Source of the DNA: Clostridiaceae bacterium
GTDB taxonomy: Bacteria; Bacillota; Clostridia; Saccharofermentanales; Saccharofermentanaceae
Reading direction: 5' to 3'
DNA length: 64,000 nt
Assembly: GCA_012728275.1 (NCBI GenBank)
Contig: JAAYFK010000011.1
Span: 1 to 64,000 of the forward strand
Shown in pieces: positions 51,838 through 63,359 of the stretch. Below the pieces are notes generated by a model that had not been told where the DNA came from, made no database searches, and saw only the letters and a list, made by a program, of their open reading frames with translations. Positions within the stretch are counted from its first letter, which is position 1, and each line of letters begins with the position of its first letter. A program made the position numbers and the translations under genes.

Positions 51838-51860
51838 TTTGACAATTTGATATTGTCAAA
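51838..51860. repeat. Perfect inverted repeat TTTGACAAT-TTGAT-ATTGTCAAA
   Basis: 9-bp arms, 10 nt after the pnp stop codon. Confidence 0.6.
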
Positions 51861-51885
51861 AATGTTAATAATTTATGATTTGTAA

Positions 51886-51928
51886 ACAATGTGTTTTCTG
51901 TTTATTACAGAAAATGCATTGTTTTTTT
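51886..51928 (+). terminator. Rho-independent terminator after pnp
   Basis: ACAATGTGTTTTCTG...CAGAAAATGCATTGT + T-tract, near-perfect stem. Confidence 0.8.
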
Positions 51929-52002
51929 AACAACAAAAATTGAATGTAAATGCAGTGTAAAATGTCCGCTGATTAAATTATATAAAGGATTTTACGTGAT
52001 AA

Positions 52003-52055
52003 CTTGAGCTTAAGAAGATGATGTACGAAGAAATTCGACGAAAGGGGAGCTCAAG
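52003..52055 (+). promoter_or_regulatory. Hairpin enclosing the translation start region of the transglutaminase-like gene
   Basis: CTTGAGCT (52003-52010) is the exact reverse complement of AGCTCAAG (52048-52055), which abuts the ATG at 52056 and overlaps the SD AGGGGAG. Confidence 0.45.
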
Positions 52056-53744
52056 ATGAAAAAGCTAATTAATTCTATAATTATTATTTTAGCAGTGGCA
52101 TTTGTCACAGTTGGATTGTCTGTTGGATTTGACAAATCAAAGATTAGCGCAGATACAGCATATAGATATGACTATAATTTCAGAGGCGAACTTCCTTGCT
52201 TTAATAACATAGCTGATTCTGCGGCTTACTTGAAACAGAACATAGCTAGTACTTCTAATTCCTTCTATTATGATGGATCATTTGCGAGTAATGTAGGAAT
52301 TGGTGATATCATAGATGCTATTACTGATAAAGTTTTTGAATACGATGGAAATGCTACCACGGGTGATTACTACAGATACAACTATAGTCTTATTAAAATA
52401 TCATACGCAAATTATTCGAATAGAGTAAGTTCTGGAAGTAAGTGCTATTACGTTAGCATGGTTTTCAGTTTTAGAACAACTGCTGCTCAAGAGGCTGAGC
52501 TTGCAAGTGCTATTGATAATGCTCTAGCACAAATGGATATCAATACACTTTCTACTTATGGAAAGATTAAAGCGATATACACTTACATTACTTCAAACGT
52601 AACTTATGATGATGCAAACTATAATATACCATCATCTCAGGTTGACCCAATGACATTCACAGCTTATAAAGCGATGAATAGTAAGACTGCAGTTTGCCAA
52701 GGAATCGCATTATTGTTTTACAGAATGTGCTTAACAGTAGGTATTGATTGTAGGATTATTAGAAGTGCTACACATGCATGGAATATCGTTGAACTAGATG
52801 GTTGCTACTATAATGTAGATGCAACTTGGGATCTAGGATGTACCTCCATAAATGAGTTCAGATATTTCCTACTTCCAAATTGTCCTGATTTTACGTTAGG
52901 ACATCACGTGACATCAGATCCTGTGTATAATGAGGTTCCTATGGCGACTGCAGCCTATCCAATTAATCAGCCTGTAGCGATAACTCTATACTCAATACAA
53001 ATCTCTGACTATCCAGAAGTAGCAGCATTCGTTGAAAGATTATATACAAAAGCTTTGAATAGAGCTGCGGATACTGTAGGATTAGAAAATTGGGTGTATG
53101 AGATTGTTATTAACAGACAAAGTGGAGGATCTGTAGCACTTGGATTCTTTAATAGCCAAGAATTCGTAAACAGAAATTTGAGTGACAGTGAATTTGTTGA
53201 AGTACTATATAACGTATTTTTCGATAGAGAAAGCGATCCTTCAGGAAAGAGTACTTGGGTGCAAGCTCTAACTAATGGGTTAACAAGAGAGCAAGTAGTA
53301 AGCAGTTTTATTAATTCTTCTGAGTGGGCAACAGAATGCTTTACTTATGGAATCGTTTCCGGTGGAAGTGGAACGCCTAATGTAACACCTAACCAAGGAG
53401 TAATTGATTTCGCAACAAGGCTTTATAACATAGCTCTTGGCCGCGAGGCAGATCCTACTGGACTGGACAATTGGGCAAGAAGTCTAGCAAATAGACAAGT
53501 AAGTGGATCCGAAGCGGCTTACGGTTTCTTCTTCAGTGAAGAGTTCGTAAACGCAAACTATAGTTCAGAAGAGTTCGTAAGTAGACTATACAGAACATTC
53601 TTAGGAAGAGAAGCAGATGAACAAGGTTTCAACAACTGGGTAGGACAGTTGGAACAGGGAGTAACAAGAGAGAGCGTATTCGAGGGATTTGCAAATTCTG
53701 CAGAGTTTGAGAATATCTGCAACGGATACGGCATTAACAGATAA
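52056..53744 (+). CDS. Secreted transglutaminase-like (Cys-His-Asp) protein with DUF4214-type repeats
   Basis: N-terminal signal/TM; AVCQGIALLFYRMC, ATHAWNIVEL, YYNVDATWD triad context; C-terminal repeats FVERLYTKALNRAADTVGLENWV, LYNVFFDRESDPSGKSTWV, FATRLYNIALGREADPTGLDNWA, LYRTFLGREADEQGFNNWV. Confidence 0.85.
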   Translation: MKKLINSIIIILAVAFVTVGLSVGFDKSKISADTAYRYDYNFRGELPCFNNIADSAAYLKQNIASTSNSFYYDGSFASNVGIGDIIDAITDKVFEYDGNATTGDYYRYNYSLIKISYANYSNRVSSGSKCYYVSMVFSFRTTAAQEAELASAIDNALAQMDINTLSTYGKIKAIYTYITSNVTYDDANYNIPSSQVDPMTFTAYKAMNSKTAVCQGIALLFYRMCLTVGIDCRIIRSATHAWNIVELDGCYYNVDATWDLGCTSINEFRYFLLPNCPDFTLGHHVTSDPVYNEVPMATAAYPINQPVAITLYSIQISDYPEVAAFVERLYTKALNRAADTVGLENWVYEIVINRQSGGSVALGFFNSQEFVNRNLSDSEFVEVLYNVFFDRESDPSGKSTWVQALTNGLTREQVVSSFINSSEWATECFTYGIVSGGSGTPNVTPNQGVIDFATRLYNIALGREADPTGLDNWARSLANRQVSGSEAAYGFFFSEEFVNANYSSEEFVSRLYRTFLGREADEQGFNNWVGQLEQGVTRESVFEGFANSAEFENICNGYGINR

Positions 53745-53776
53745 TTTCAGTCTTGAGTTTTCATCTTCTAGGAGGG

Positions 53777-53802
53777 AGGGCGTCTAATAAACGCCCTTTC
53801 TT
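53777..53802. terminator. Terminator between convergent genes
   Basis: AGGGCGT-CTAATAA-ACGCCCT + TTCTTCT. Confidence 0.65.
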
Positions 53803-53807
53803 CTGCT

Positions 53808-55391
53808 TTAAACTAGATTGTTGTTGATAGAGGAAAGTTGCTTGTTTGATTCCGTCTTTGGAATACGAATCGTGAATCTAGCTCCAGTATGAGAATTACA
53901 ATTTGATGCTGTAATACCTCCGTTGTGTTCCTTAGCAATTGCTTTTGATAGAGCTAGACCAATGCCATGCTTACCATCGGCACCTTTTGAGAATCTATCG
54001 AAAATATAAGGGAGTAAGTCCTCACTTATTCCAGGTCCATCATCTGCAATTTCAAAGATAATATCTGACTTATCCGAAGTTACCTTGAAGTAAACATTGC
54101 TTTTTGCATATCTTAGGCAATTAGCGAAAATGTTTTCGAGCATTCTAAAAATGTCGTTCTCGTTTGCATAAATATACTCGTCGTGAACCCTTATCTCGTT
54201 AATAAGCTCCTTGTTGTTGTGAAGAAAACCACCGCGAACCTTGTCGATTACGTTATTCGAAAGTTCGTACGCATTAACGATTTGCTTCTTTACTTCATAG
54301 TTGCCGCTAGAGGATAGGTCCATCTTTGAGATAGCAAGGAGGTTCTCAACCATTGAGGATAGCCTTGTAGTCTCGCTAATAATAATGTCTACAGCTTCTT
54401 CAGTCTTCTCATTATCGAAAACGCCATACTTAATTCCTTCTGCGTAGCCTTGAATTGACATCAATGGCGTTCTTAGTTCATGTGAAGCATTTTGGAAGAA
54501 GGTTTTTTGCTCTTGGTCATTTTTTTCTAGCTTATTTGCCATGTGATTCATGGCCTCCGACAGATCAGACAACTCGCCACTGGCCATATGCCCCTTTATC
54601 ATTCGGAAGTCTCCCTTACTGATCTGACTTGCAAACCTGCTAAGTTTTCGAGCGGTATGAATGATAGGGAAGGATACTATTATACTTATAAAACCAGCGA
54701 CAACAATAGACATTATCATTGCAGACATAAGAGCAGTATTCATTGATTGAACAAAATTGTCGTAGAATGACGAGTCAACATAAAATAACAAGTAATAGTC
54801 ATCGTAGTCGTTGAAATGCTGACTGTTACCCGTATGGTACTCAATCTTGGCGAATCTGTAGTAGTACATGTTTCCATCAATGTTGACAGCTTTTACCGTT
54901 TTGTCAGTTGATAGGCCATTTTGCAATAGAATAATATCAAGGACATCCTTTGATTGAACGATAGAAGAAGTCGTGTAGTTACTTACCGGCCAAACAATCT
55001 GATATGAGTCTTCACTTGCAGAGAAAAAACCAGCCGATATGTTATCTGTCGAAAGTAAAATCATAGAAGCGTCAATGCTAATATCTGTAGAAGTAAGAAT
55101 AGAGTTTAGTAGAGTTGCACGAACTTCTTCAGGGGAATCGTTCTCGTCTATGATGGAAGAAGTACTAAAAGCGTTAGCAAAGCTCGCACATGAATTAACA
55201 GCGGTATTAATTCTCTTTGTACACTCAGATTCGATATATGAGGACACAACTGAATTATAAGTAACAAATGAAAATATTGATGATAATAGAATGATGAAAG
55301 TAAACGACGCATAAAAATGCAAGGCAATAGGAATACGTATTCCTCTTTTGCTCTTGCCAGATGAAGTCATCTTATGCGTGAAAATTCTCAT
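53808..55391 (-). CDS. HAMP-containing sensor histidine kinase
   Basis: Two TM segments; FFQNASHELRTPLMSIQGYAEGIKYG (H-box), ENIFANCLRYA (N-box), DDGPGISEDLLPYIFDRF, KHGIGLALSKAI. Confidence 0.95.
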   Translation of the reverse strand: MRIFTHKMTSSGKSKRGIRIPIALHFYASFTFIILLSSIFSFVTYNSVVSSYIESECTKRINTAVNSCASFANAFSTSSIIDENDSPEEVRATLLNSILTSTDISIDASMILLSTDNISAGFFSASEDSYQIVWPVSNYTTSSIVQSKDVLDIILLQNGLSTDKTVKAVNIDGNMYYYRFAKIEYHTGNSQHFNDYDDYYLLFYVDSSFYDNFVQSMNTALMSAMIMSIVVAGFISIIVSFPIIHTARKLSRFASQISKGDFRMIKGHMASGELSDLSEAMNHMANKLEKNDQEQKTFFQNASHELRTPLMSIQGYAEGIKYGVFDNEKTEEAVDIIISETTRLSSMVENLLAISKMDLSSSGNYEVKKQIVNAYELSNNVIDKVRGGFLHNNKELINEIRVHDEYIYANENDIFRMLENIFANCLRYAKSNVYFKVTSDKSDIIFEIADDGPGISEDLLPYIFDRFSKGADGKHGIGLALSKAIAKEHNGGITASNCNSHTGARFTIRIPKTESNKQLSSINNNLV

Positions 55392-55393
55392 TC

Positions 55394-56122
55394 TTAGTTA
55401 TTCTCTTCAATATCTGATTGCTCGTTATCAACATCTTCACGAGTCTGAAGTCTAAAACCATAACCCCATACTGTAGTAATTACAGCATCAGAATCAGTTA
55501 TCTTTCTTCTTAGTCTCTTAACTGTATCGTCAGCAACTCGCGTCTCAACCTCGGTCTCATATCCCCAAATGCGATCGAGAAGCTCAACGCGTGGCACAGC
55601 ACGATCACTATTAATAATCAAGTATGAAAGAAGAGCGTACTCATTTGGAGTAAGTGGCAAGTGAGAGCCTTTCAGTGTAGCTGTCTTAGTCTTCTTGTTG
55701 AGGGTAATGTCTGCAAAAGAAAGCTCAGATTCGTCACCGTTTTTGGAATTAGATATTGATTCCTGTCTCGCAAAAATGGACTTGATTTTTGATACAAGCT
55801 TTACTGGACTAAAAGGCTTTGTAAAGTAATCGTCACTTCCAATTGAAAGTCCCTTAATATAGTCAGTATCGCTATCTCTAGCAGTAAGCATAATAATCGG
55901 AATGTTACTAATCTTTCTTATTTCCTCACAAATAAAGAAGCCATCTCTTCCTGGCATCATTACATCTAAAATAATAAGACTACACGGATCTGAAATAAAT
56001 TTCTTTAGAAGAGCATCTCCTGTTTCAAACCCAAATACAATGAAGCCCTCTCTTTCAAGAAATGACTTCAAAAGATTACGAATGTTATTATCGTCATCAG
56101 CTATATAAATGATTTTTTCCAT
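55394..56122 (-). CDS. OmpR-family response regulator
   Basis: IIYIADDDNNIRNLLKSFLEREGF, LIILDVMMPGRDG, TARD...DDYFTKPFSPVKL; C-terminal winged helix. Confidence 0.96.
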   Translation of the reverse strand: MEKIIYIADDDNNIRNLLKSFLEREGFIVFGFETGDALLKKFISDPCSLIILDVMMPGRDGFFICEEIRKISNIPIIMLTARDSDTDYIKGLSIGSDDYFTKPFSPVKLVSKIKSIFARQESISNSKNGDESELSFADITLNKKTKTATLKGSHLPLTPNEYALLSYLIINSDRAVPRVELLDRIWGYETEVETRVADDTVKRLRRKITDSDAVITTVWGYGFRLQTREDVDNEQSDIEENN

Positions 56123-56270
56123 ATTTAGTGTCCTTCAAAGTTTTTCTTTAATTATATCTTTATATCTTAATTAAATGGAGAAATTATGTGGAAATTTCTT
56201 TGAATATAAAGACAGTTACATACTTTATCAACTATCTGATACAATTACTAGGAAATAAGTGAGGTGTTCT

Positions 56271-57293
56271 ATGACAAAAGTTCTTGTAACAGGTGGTTTA
56301 GGATATATTGGCTCACACACAGTTGTTGAACTAAGTAGTGCAGGATATGAAGTTGTTATTGCTGATAATTTATCGAATAGCAAGCTGAGTGTCCTAGAAA
56401 GAATATCAAAGATAACGAATCAGACGTATGAATTCTACAACGTTGATTGCTGTGATTATTCTAGCACGAAGGAAATTTTCGAAAAAAATAAGATAGATAG
56501 CATCATTCATTTTGCTGGCCTTAAGTCGGTGTCTGAATCAATTCAAAAGCCTATAGATTACTATTCTAACAATATTGAAAGCATAATTACTATTCAAAGA
56601 CTTATTTGTGAGCATAATATCTCTAAGCTTATCTTCAGTTCTTCTGCAACTGTTTATGGGGAATTGTCTGATCCTCCATTCACTGAGGATAGCCCGACTG
56701 GAGCGTGCACAAATCCATATGGTTGGACTAAGTGGATGATAGAGCAAATGCTTCGCGACTTTTCAAATGCTAATAATGATAAAAAGGTTGTGATACTTAG
56801 GTATTTTAATCCTGTTGGTGCACATGATAGTGGCTTAATTGGTGAAGATCCAAATGGAATTCCGAATAACCTATTCCCATATATCACTGGGGTTCTCTCA
56901 GGGAAATACGAAAAATTAACGATTTATGGCGATGACTATGATACGATTGACGGAACTTGTATTAGGGATTATATTCATGTTTGTGATTTAGCGCAGGGTC
57001 ATGTTAAGGCTTTGCAATACATGCAAAACAGCAGAGCAGGTGTTGATGTTTTCAATCTTGGTACTGGTAGAGGTACATCTGTAAAGCAAGTAGTTGATGC
57101 GTTTGAAAAAAGTTTGGGGCATAGCTTTAATTATGAAATTGGTCCTAGAAGAGAAGGGGATTTGCCTGTTGCTTATGCAAATACATTGAAAGCTAAGGAA
57201 ATACTTCAGTTTTGCGCCAAAAGATCCATTGACGATATGTGTACATCAAGTATAAAGTGGCAAACTGAGATTAATGAAATTACTCATGATTAA
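56271..57293 (+). CDS. galE: UDP-glucose 4-epimerase
   Basis: KVLVTGGLGYIGSHTVVELSSAGYEVVIADNLSNS, YxxxK-type NPYGWTKWMIEQ, LRYFNPVGAHDSGLIGEDPNGIPNNLFPYI. ATG 56271 preferred over 56259. Confidence 0.95.
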   Translation: MTKVLVTGGLGYIGSHTVVELSSAGYEVVIADNLSNSKLSVLERISKITNQTYEFYNVDCCDYSSTKEIFEKNKIDSIIHFAGLKSVSESIQKPIDYYSNNIESIITIQRLICEHNISKLIFSSSATVYGELSDPPFTEDSPTGACTNPYGWTKWMIEQMLRDFSNANNDKKVVILRYFNPVGAHDSGLIGEDPNGIPNNLFPYITGVLSGKYEKLTIYGDDYDTIDGTCIRDYIHVCDLAQGHVKALQYMQNSRAGVDVFNLGTGRGTSVKQVVDAFEKSLGHSFNYEIGPRREGDLPVAYANTLKAKEILQFCAKRSIDDMCTSSIKWQTEINEITHD

Positions 57294-57322
57294 ATAGTAT
57301 ATAGAAAATTGAGGATTATAGC

Positions 57323-58837
57323 ATGGACGACAAAAACAATTTGGATTTTCCTAATAGTAATTCTAGTTCATTAGGTGGACAACAGTCTTTAGGAAGATTC
57401 AATGAAACGACCCCCTTACAGAATGCAGGTAATGCTTCTATTGGTGAGACTAGTGGCACACAAATTAGTCCTTCAGCAGTTCGCAGTGGTAACATATCTT
57501 ATAATAATCAGGCCATCGTTCAAGATGCCACTGTTGCTAGTGATGTAGATAGTGGATTTTTTGATTTTTCGTCAAGTTCTAGACCTAATGTTCATACTTC
57601 AATGCAGGTTAGTGACGAAACGAAGAAATTAGATTTTGGAAATCAAAGTAATAGTGATACTGATAGTGTGAACAGCCAATTGCCTTACGGTGATAAAAAA
57701 AAGGCCAGTAGAGGAAAGAAACTTTCAATCAAGAAGATTCTGTTTAGAACTGCTTGTTGCCTTCTAGGCTTATTGATTGGAGTTGTCGGGTTCATGTTAT
57801 GGTACTCATCTTTTGTTTTGGGTCACATAGAGTATTTGGAGTCTCAAGTATCAGTCTTGGATGAGAACGGCAACACAATTTTTGTTGAAGACTTAATGGA
57901 AGATACAGATAATGAGCTAATTGTTGATGAAGCTATTACTAATTTTTTGTTGATAGGTATCGATAGTAGAAGCAGTGGTTATAGCGATGATGGAACAGGT
58001 GCTCTTGCAGATGTAATTATGATACTATCTGTAGACAATGAGAATGGAACGATTAAGCTTGTATCTATAGCTAGAGATTCATATGTGTATGTTCCTGGAT
58101 ACTCAGATCCTTGTAAGATAAATGCAGCTATGAATTATGGTGGTCCAGAGCTTCTAATGGCTACTGTGACAAACAATTTTAGAATTGAACTGGATGGATA
58201 TGCTTATATTAATTTCCATAAGATGGCTGATGTTATTGACGCCGTTGGTGGTGTATACGTTAATGCATCGTCTTCAGAAGTATATGGTGAAGGTGGACTT
58301 AATACTAATCTAGCTGAAATTAATGCTATTGATGGTTTAGCTCCTTCATATCAAGCTGTAGGTTCTACAGGTGATATTTGGGTGAATGGAAGACAAGCTG
58401 TTGCATATGCTCGTATTAGATATATTGGTAATGGTGACTATGAGAGATCGACTAGACAAGTCGAGGTTCTGAGGAGTCTTTTGGCTCAATTCATGTCTTT
58501 GTCGTTAACAGATAAAGCAATAGCTATGAGTGATATTTTGTCATTGATATCTACTAATATCTCTGAAGAGGATATTAGAAGTTATGCAATAGATTTTTTG
58601 CCATATTTGGATAATCTTGAGATGCAATACTTACAGCTTCCATTTGAAGGTTTCTTTAATTCTGGAATATATGGTGATGAATGGAGTATTCGAGGTAATT
58701 GGAATATGATGATTCCATATGTGCAAGAGTTCTTATATGGCTATACTGTCGAGTTTGATGAGGTGGAATTGCCACCATATGTTCCGGAGGATTCTGATTG
58801 TCCAAGCTTCTATGATTGGGAAGCAAATTTGAAGTAA
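57323..58837 (+). CDS. LytR-CpsA-Psr (LCP) family protein
   Basis: Long polar N-terminal tail, one TM, then FLLIGIDSRSSG...DVIMILSVDNENGTIKLVSIARDSYVYVPGY...CKINAAMNYGG...VDAVGGVYV, YARIRYIGNGDYERSTRQ. Confidence 0.92.
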   Translation: MDDKNNLDFPNSNSSSLGGQQSLGRFNETTPLQNAGNASIGETSGTQISPSAVRSGNISYNNQAIVQDATVASDVDSGFFDFSSSSRPNVHTSMQVSDETKKLDFGNQSNSDTDSVNSQLPYGDKKKASRGKKLSIKKILFRTACCLLGLLIGVVGFMLWYSSFVLGHIEYLESQVSVLDENGNTIFVEDLMEDTDNELIVDEAITNFLLIGIDSRSSGYSDDGTGALADVIMILSVDNENGTIKLVSIARDSYVYVPGYSDPCKINAAMNYGGPELLMATVTNNFRIELDGYAYINFHKMADVIDAVGGVYVNASSSEVYGEGGLNTNLAEINAIDGLAPSYQAVGSTGDIWVNGRQAVAYARIRYIGNGDYERSTRQVEVLRSLLAQFMSLSLTDKAIAMSDILSLISTNISEEDIRSYAIDFLPYLDNLEMQYLQLPFEGFFNSGIYGDEWSIRGNWNMMIPYVQEFLYGYTVEFDEVELPPYVPEDSDCPSFYDWEANLK

Positions 58838-58867
58838 TTTTGTTTTTGACTTTTTTTGATATTAATA

Positions 58868-58896
58868 TTGACTTTGCAAATAACTAATTATATTAT
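58868..58896 (+). promoter_or_regulatory. Sigma-70-type promoter for groESL (TTGACT-17-TATTAT)
   Basis: Hexamers at 58868-58873 and 58891-58896, immediately upstream of CIRCE. Confidence 0.75.
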
Positions 58897-58904
58897 TATT
58901 GCTG

Positions 58905-58931
58905 TTGGCACTCGACATTGATGAGTGCTAA
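58905..58931 (+). promoter_or_regulatory. CIRCE element (HrcA operator)
   Basis: TTGGCACTC-GACATTGAT-GAGTGCTAA; consensus TTAGCACTC-N9-GAGTGCTAA with one mismatch. Confidence 0.97.
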
Positions 58932-58948
58932 CAGTAATTATATTTTAG

Positions 58949-59245
<297 letters not shown>

Positions 59246-59255
59246 TTCGTTTTGA

Positions 59256-60887
<1,632 letters not shown>

Positions 60888-60904
60888 TTTTTGTTATTTA
60901 TTTT

Positions 60905-60934
60905 AGGAGAAGTCTCACGACTTCTCCTTTTTTT
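60905..60934 (+). terminator. Rho-independent terminator after groEL
   Basis: AGGAGAAGTC-TCAC-GACTTCTCCT + T6. Confidence 0.97.
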
Positions 60935-60985
60935 AACTAGAATTACTCAGAAATGATATACTATAGGTTGTTTTGGAGGGATATC

Positions 60986-61552
60986 ATGATTGATGAGATT
61001 TTTATAGAGCGGTTGACTAAGAGAAAGCTTAGTTCCATTGATTTTGTATATTTTCTATTTGTAATATCTGGATCTTTTATCTTTGCGGTAGCTTTGAACT
61101 ATATCCCATTCTTATTTGGATGGAATATTATTTTCATTACTGGTGTTCTAACAATCGGCTTTGGTTTTCTTATTTATTTACTATTGAGACGAAGAATGGT
61201 CGAGTACGAAATGATACTGACTAACGACAATGTGAGCATTACAAGGATTGTCTCAAAGAAGATAAGAGAAGAGTTAGCTGATTTTTCTTTACGTGATTGC
61301 GAGTATATTGGTTCGGTTACTTCTGAGAGATTTACTAGTGATAAAAAGAAATCAAATTTTACTATTAATATTACTTCTAAACGTAAGTATGAGATTTGTG
61401 ATGATAATTGGTATTATTTTGCATCAATGGGTGGATATAGTTGCGTTATAGTATTTGAGTTTGTCCCTTCGCTTTATAAGTCTTTTCGAAGATTCAATGC
61501 TAGAAAAACAATGCCTTATGTTGTACCTGTTAATAAGGAGGACGAGAACTAG
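60986..61552 (+). CDS. Two-TM membrane protein of unknown function (PH-like C-terminal half suspected)
   Basis: TM segments then beta-rich region; ORF from 60953, ATG 60986 with GGAGGG RBS. Confidence 0.65.
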   Translation: MIDEIFIERLTKRKLSSIDFVYFLFVISGSFIFAVALNYIPFLFGWNIIFITGVLTIGFGFLIYLLLRRRMVEYEMILTNDNVSITRIVSKKIREELADFSLRDCEYIGSVTSERFTSDKKKSNFTINITSKRKYEICDDNWYYFASMGGYSCVIVFEFVPSLYKSFRRFNARKTMPYVVPVNKEDEN

Positions 61553-62313
61553 TGGAAAGCAACGAGAATTTTGCTGTTTCGAAGTATTTTGTTAAAAGTA
61601 CAGATTGTAGTGTAAACGATACTATTCAACCGTCGGTTCTACTTGGGGATATTCAGGAGAATGCTGAGGATGGTGTAATTCAGCTTTTTTCTGATACAAC
61701 GAAGCTGAATGAGCACGGGTATTGCTGGATTATTTTAAGAATGACGGTAAGCATGGATAGGTGGCCCGCTTGGAGAGAGCATTTTGAGATTCGAACATGG
61801 GCTCAAGGGACGGAGAAGTTTTATTTTGATAGAGAGTTTGAGATATACGATTCATCTGACAATAAAATTGGTTGTGCATCATCAATTTGGATAGTAGCAG
61901 ATATTAATTCTCATAGACCCATAATTCCCGGACACGTTAGAGACTTTGAAATGATAGATTTTATCCAAGACACTAAGCTAGCCCTAGGTTATAGAAGTCC
62001 TAAACTTCCTTTCCCGAAAGACATTGAATCTCTTGGCAAGCCTGTTATCTCGAAATATGCTGATTATACTGAATTAGATAGAAATCACCATGTAAACAAT
62101 ACAAGATATGCTGCTTGGTTTTGCGATGCTATTCATAAGTTTGGGTTAAAACCTGAGTTAATTAAGGAGTTTACAATTAATTACATTAGTGAAGTTAAGG
62201 ATTCAGAGAAGGTCGATTTGTATGTAAGTATGTCCGAAGATAATAAAAAAGTATATGTTTATGGGATGAAAAACGATAATGAGAAAGTGTTTGTAGTTGA
62301 GGCAATCTTATAA
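61552..62313 (+). CDS. Acyl-ACP thioesterase family protein
   Basis: GYCWIILRMTVSMDRWPAWREHFEIRTWAQGTEKFYFDREFEIYD...SSIWIVADINSHRPI...ADYTELDRNHHVNNTRYAAW. GTG start. Confidence 0.88.
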   Translation: MESNENFAVSKYFVKSTDCSVNDTIQPSVLLGDIQENAEDGVIQLFSDTTKLNEHGYCWIILRMTVSMDRWPAWREHFEIRTWAQGTEKFYFDREFEIYDSSDNKIGCASSIWIVADINSHRPIIPGHVRDFEMIDFIQDTKLALGYRSPKLPFPKDIESLGKPVISKYADYTELDRNHHVNNTRYAAWFCDAIHKFGLKPELIKEFTINYISEVKDSEKVDLYVSMSEDNKKVYVYGMKNDNEKVFVVEAIL

Positions 62314-62413
62314 GTCTTTTGTGATAGTTGACGACATACGCGCATTAATGTCTTTATATTTTTTGTAATTTGATATAGAATAGGCAAGTATTTGACATTG
62401 TGGAGGATCGAAA

Positions 62414-63358
62414 ATGATTGAAATTAACAATCTGGTCAAGCGTTATGGAAATACGCGTGCGGTAAATGGCATTTCGTTTACTGTTAATGATGGGGAAGTG
62501 TTAGGTTTCTTGGGACCCAATGGTGCTGGAAAATCTACCACAATGAATATTATTACAGGATATCTTTCATCTACTTCTGGTTCTGTTCTAGTTGATGGAC
62601 ATGATATTCTTGAGGATCCAGTTGCGGCCAAGAAGAACATTGGTTATCTTCCTGAGTTGCCACCGTTATATTTTGATATGACGGTTCGTGAGTATTTGAA
62701 TTTTGTATGCGATTTAAAGAAGGTTCCTTCTTCTGAGCGAAAAGCACAAATTAATAAGATTCTTTCGATGGTTCATATTACAGATTATGCCGATAGACTG
62801 ATTGGTAATCTTTCAAAAGGTTATAAGCAGCGTGTTGGCATGGCACAAGCAATGGTTGGTGATCCTAAGATTCTTATTCTTGATGAGCCTACTGTTGGTC
62901 TTGACCCTACTCAGATTCAAGAGATTCGTAAGCTAATTCGAGCACTTGCTCAGAATCATACAATCATTTTTAGTTCGCACATTCTTTCTGAAGTTCAAGA
63001 GGTTTGCGATCGTGTGGTAATTATTAATAATGGAAAAGTTGCCGCTGTTCAGCCTATTTCTGATTTGTCCAAGAAGCTTTCTGGATATACTAGATTGCTC
63101 TTATCTTTCTCAGGCCCAATTAAAGATGTTTCAAATGCCCTTCGCAGTATTCCAGGAATTACTTCCGTTACTGAGAGAGTATCCAACGTTGATATTCATG
63201 AAGTTGAGATTAGTATAGATTCTTCAACAGATGTAAGATCTTCAATCTTTTACACTATGGTAAGAGGAAATTGGCCTATTCTCGAGCTTCGTTCTCTTGA
63301 TCCGACACTTGAGGAGTTGTTCTTAAGTATTACGTCGGGCAAACAAGGAGGTAAGTAA
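62414..63358 (+). CDS. ABC transporter ATP-binding protein (GldA-like)
   Basis: FLGPNGAGKSTTMNIITGYL, LSKGYKQRVGMAQAM, ILILDEPTVGLDPTQ. Confidence 0.95.
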   Translation: MIEINNLVKRYGNTRAVNGISFTVNDGEVLGFLGPNGAGKSTTMNIITGYLSSTSGSVLVDGHDILEDPVAAKKNIGYLPELPPLYFDMTVREYLNFVCDLKKVPSSERKAQINKILSMVHITDYADRLIGNLSKGYKQRVGMAQAMVGDPKILILDEPTVGLDPTQIQEIRKLIRALAQNHTIIFSSHILSEVQEVCDRVVIINNGKVAAVQPISDLSKKLSGYTRLLLSFSGPIKDVSNALRSIPGITSVTERVSNVDIHEVEISIDSSTDVRSSIFYTMVRGNWPILELRSLDPTLEELFLSITSGKQGGK

Positions 63359-63359
63359 T

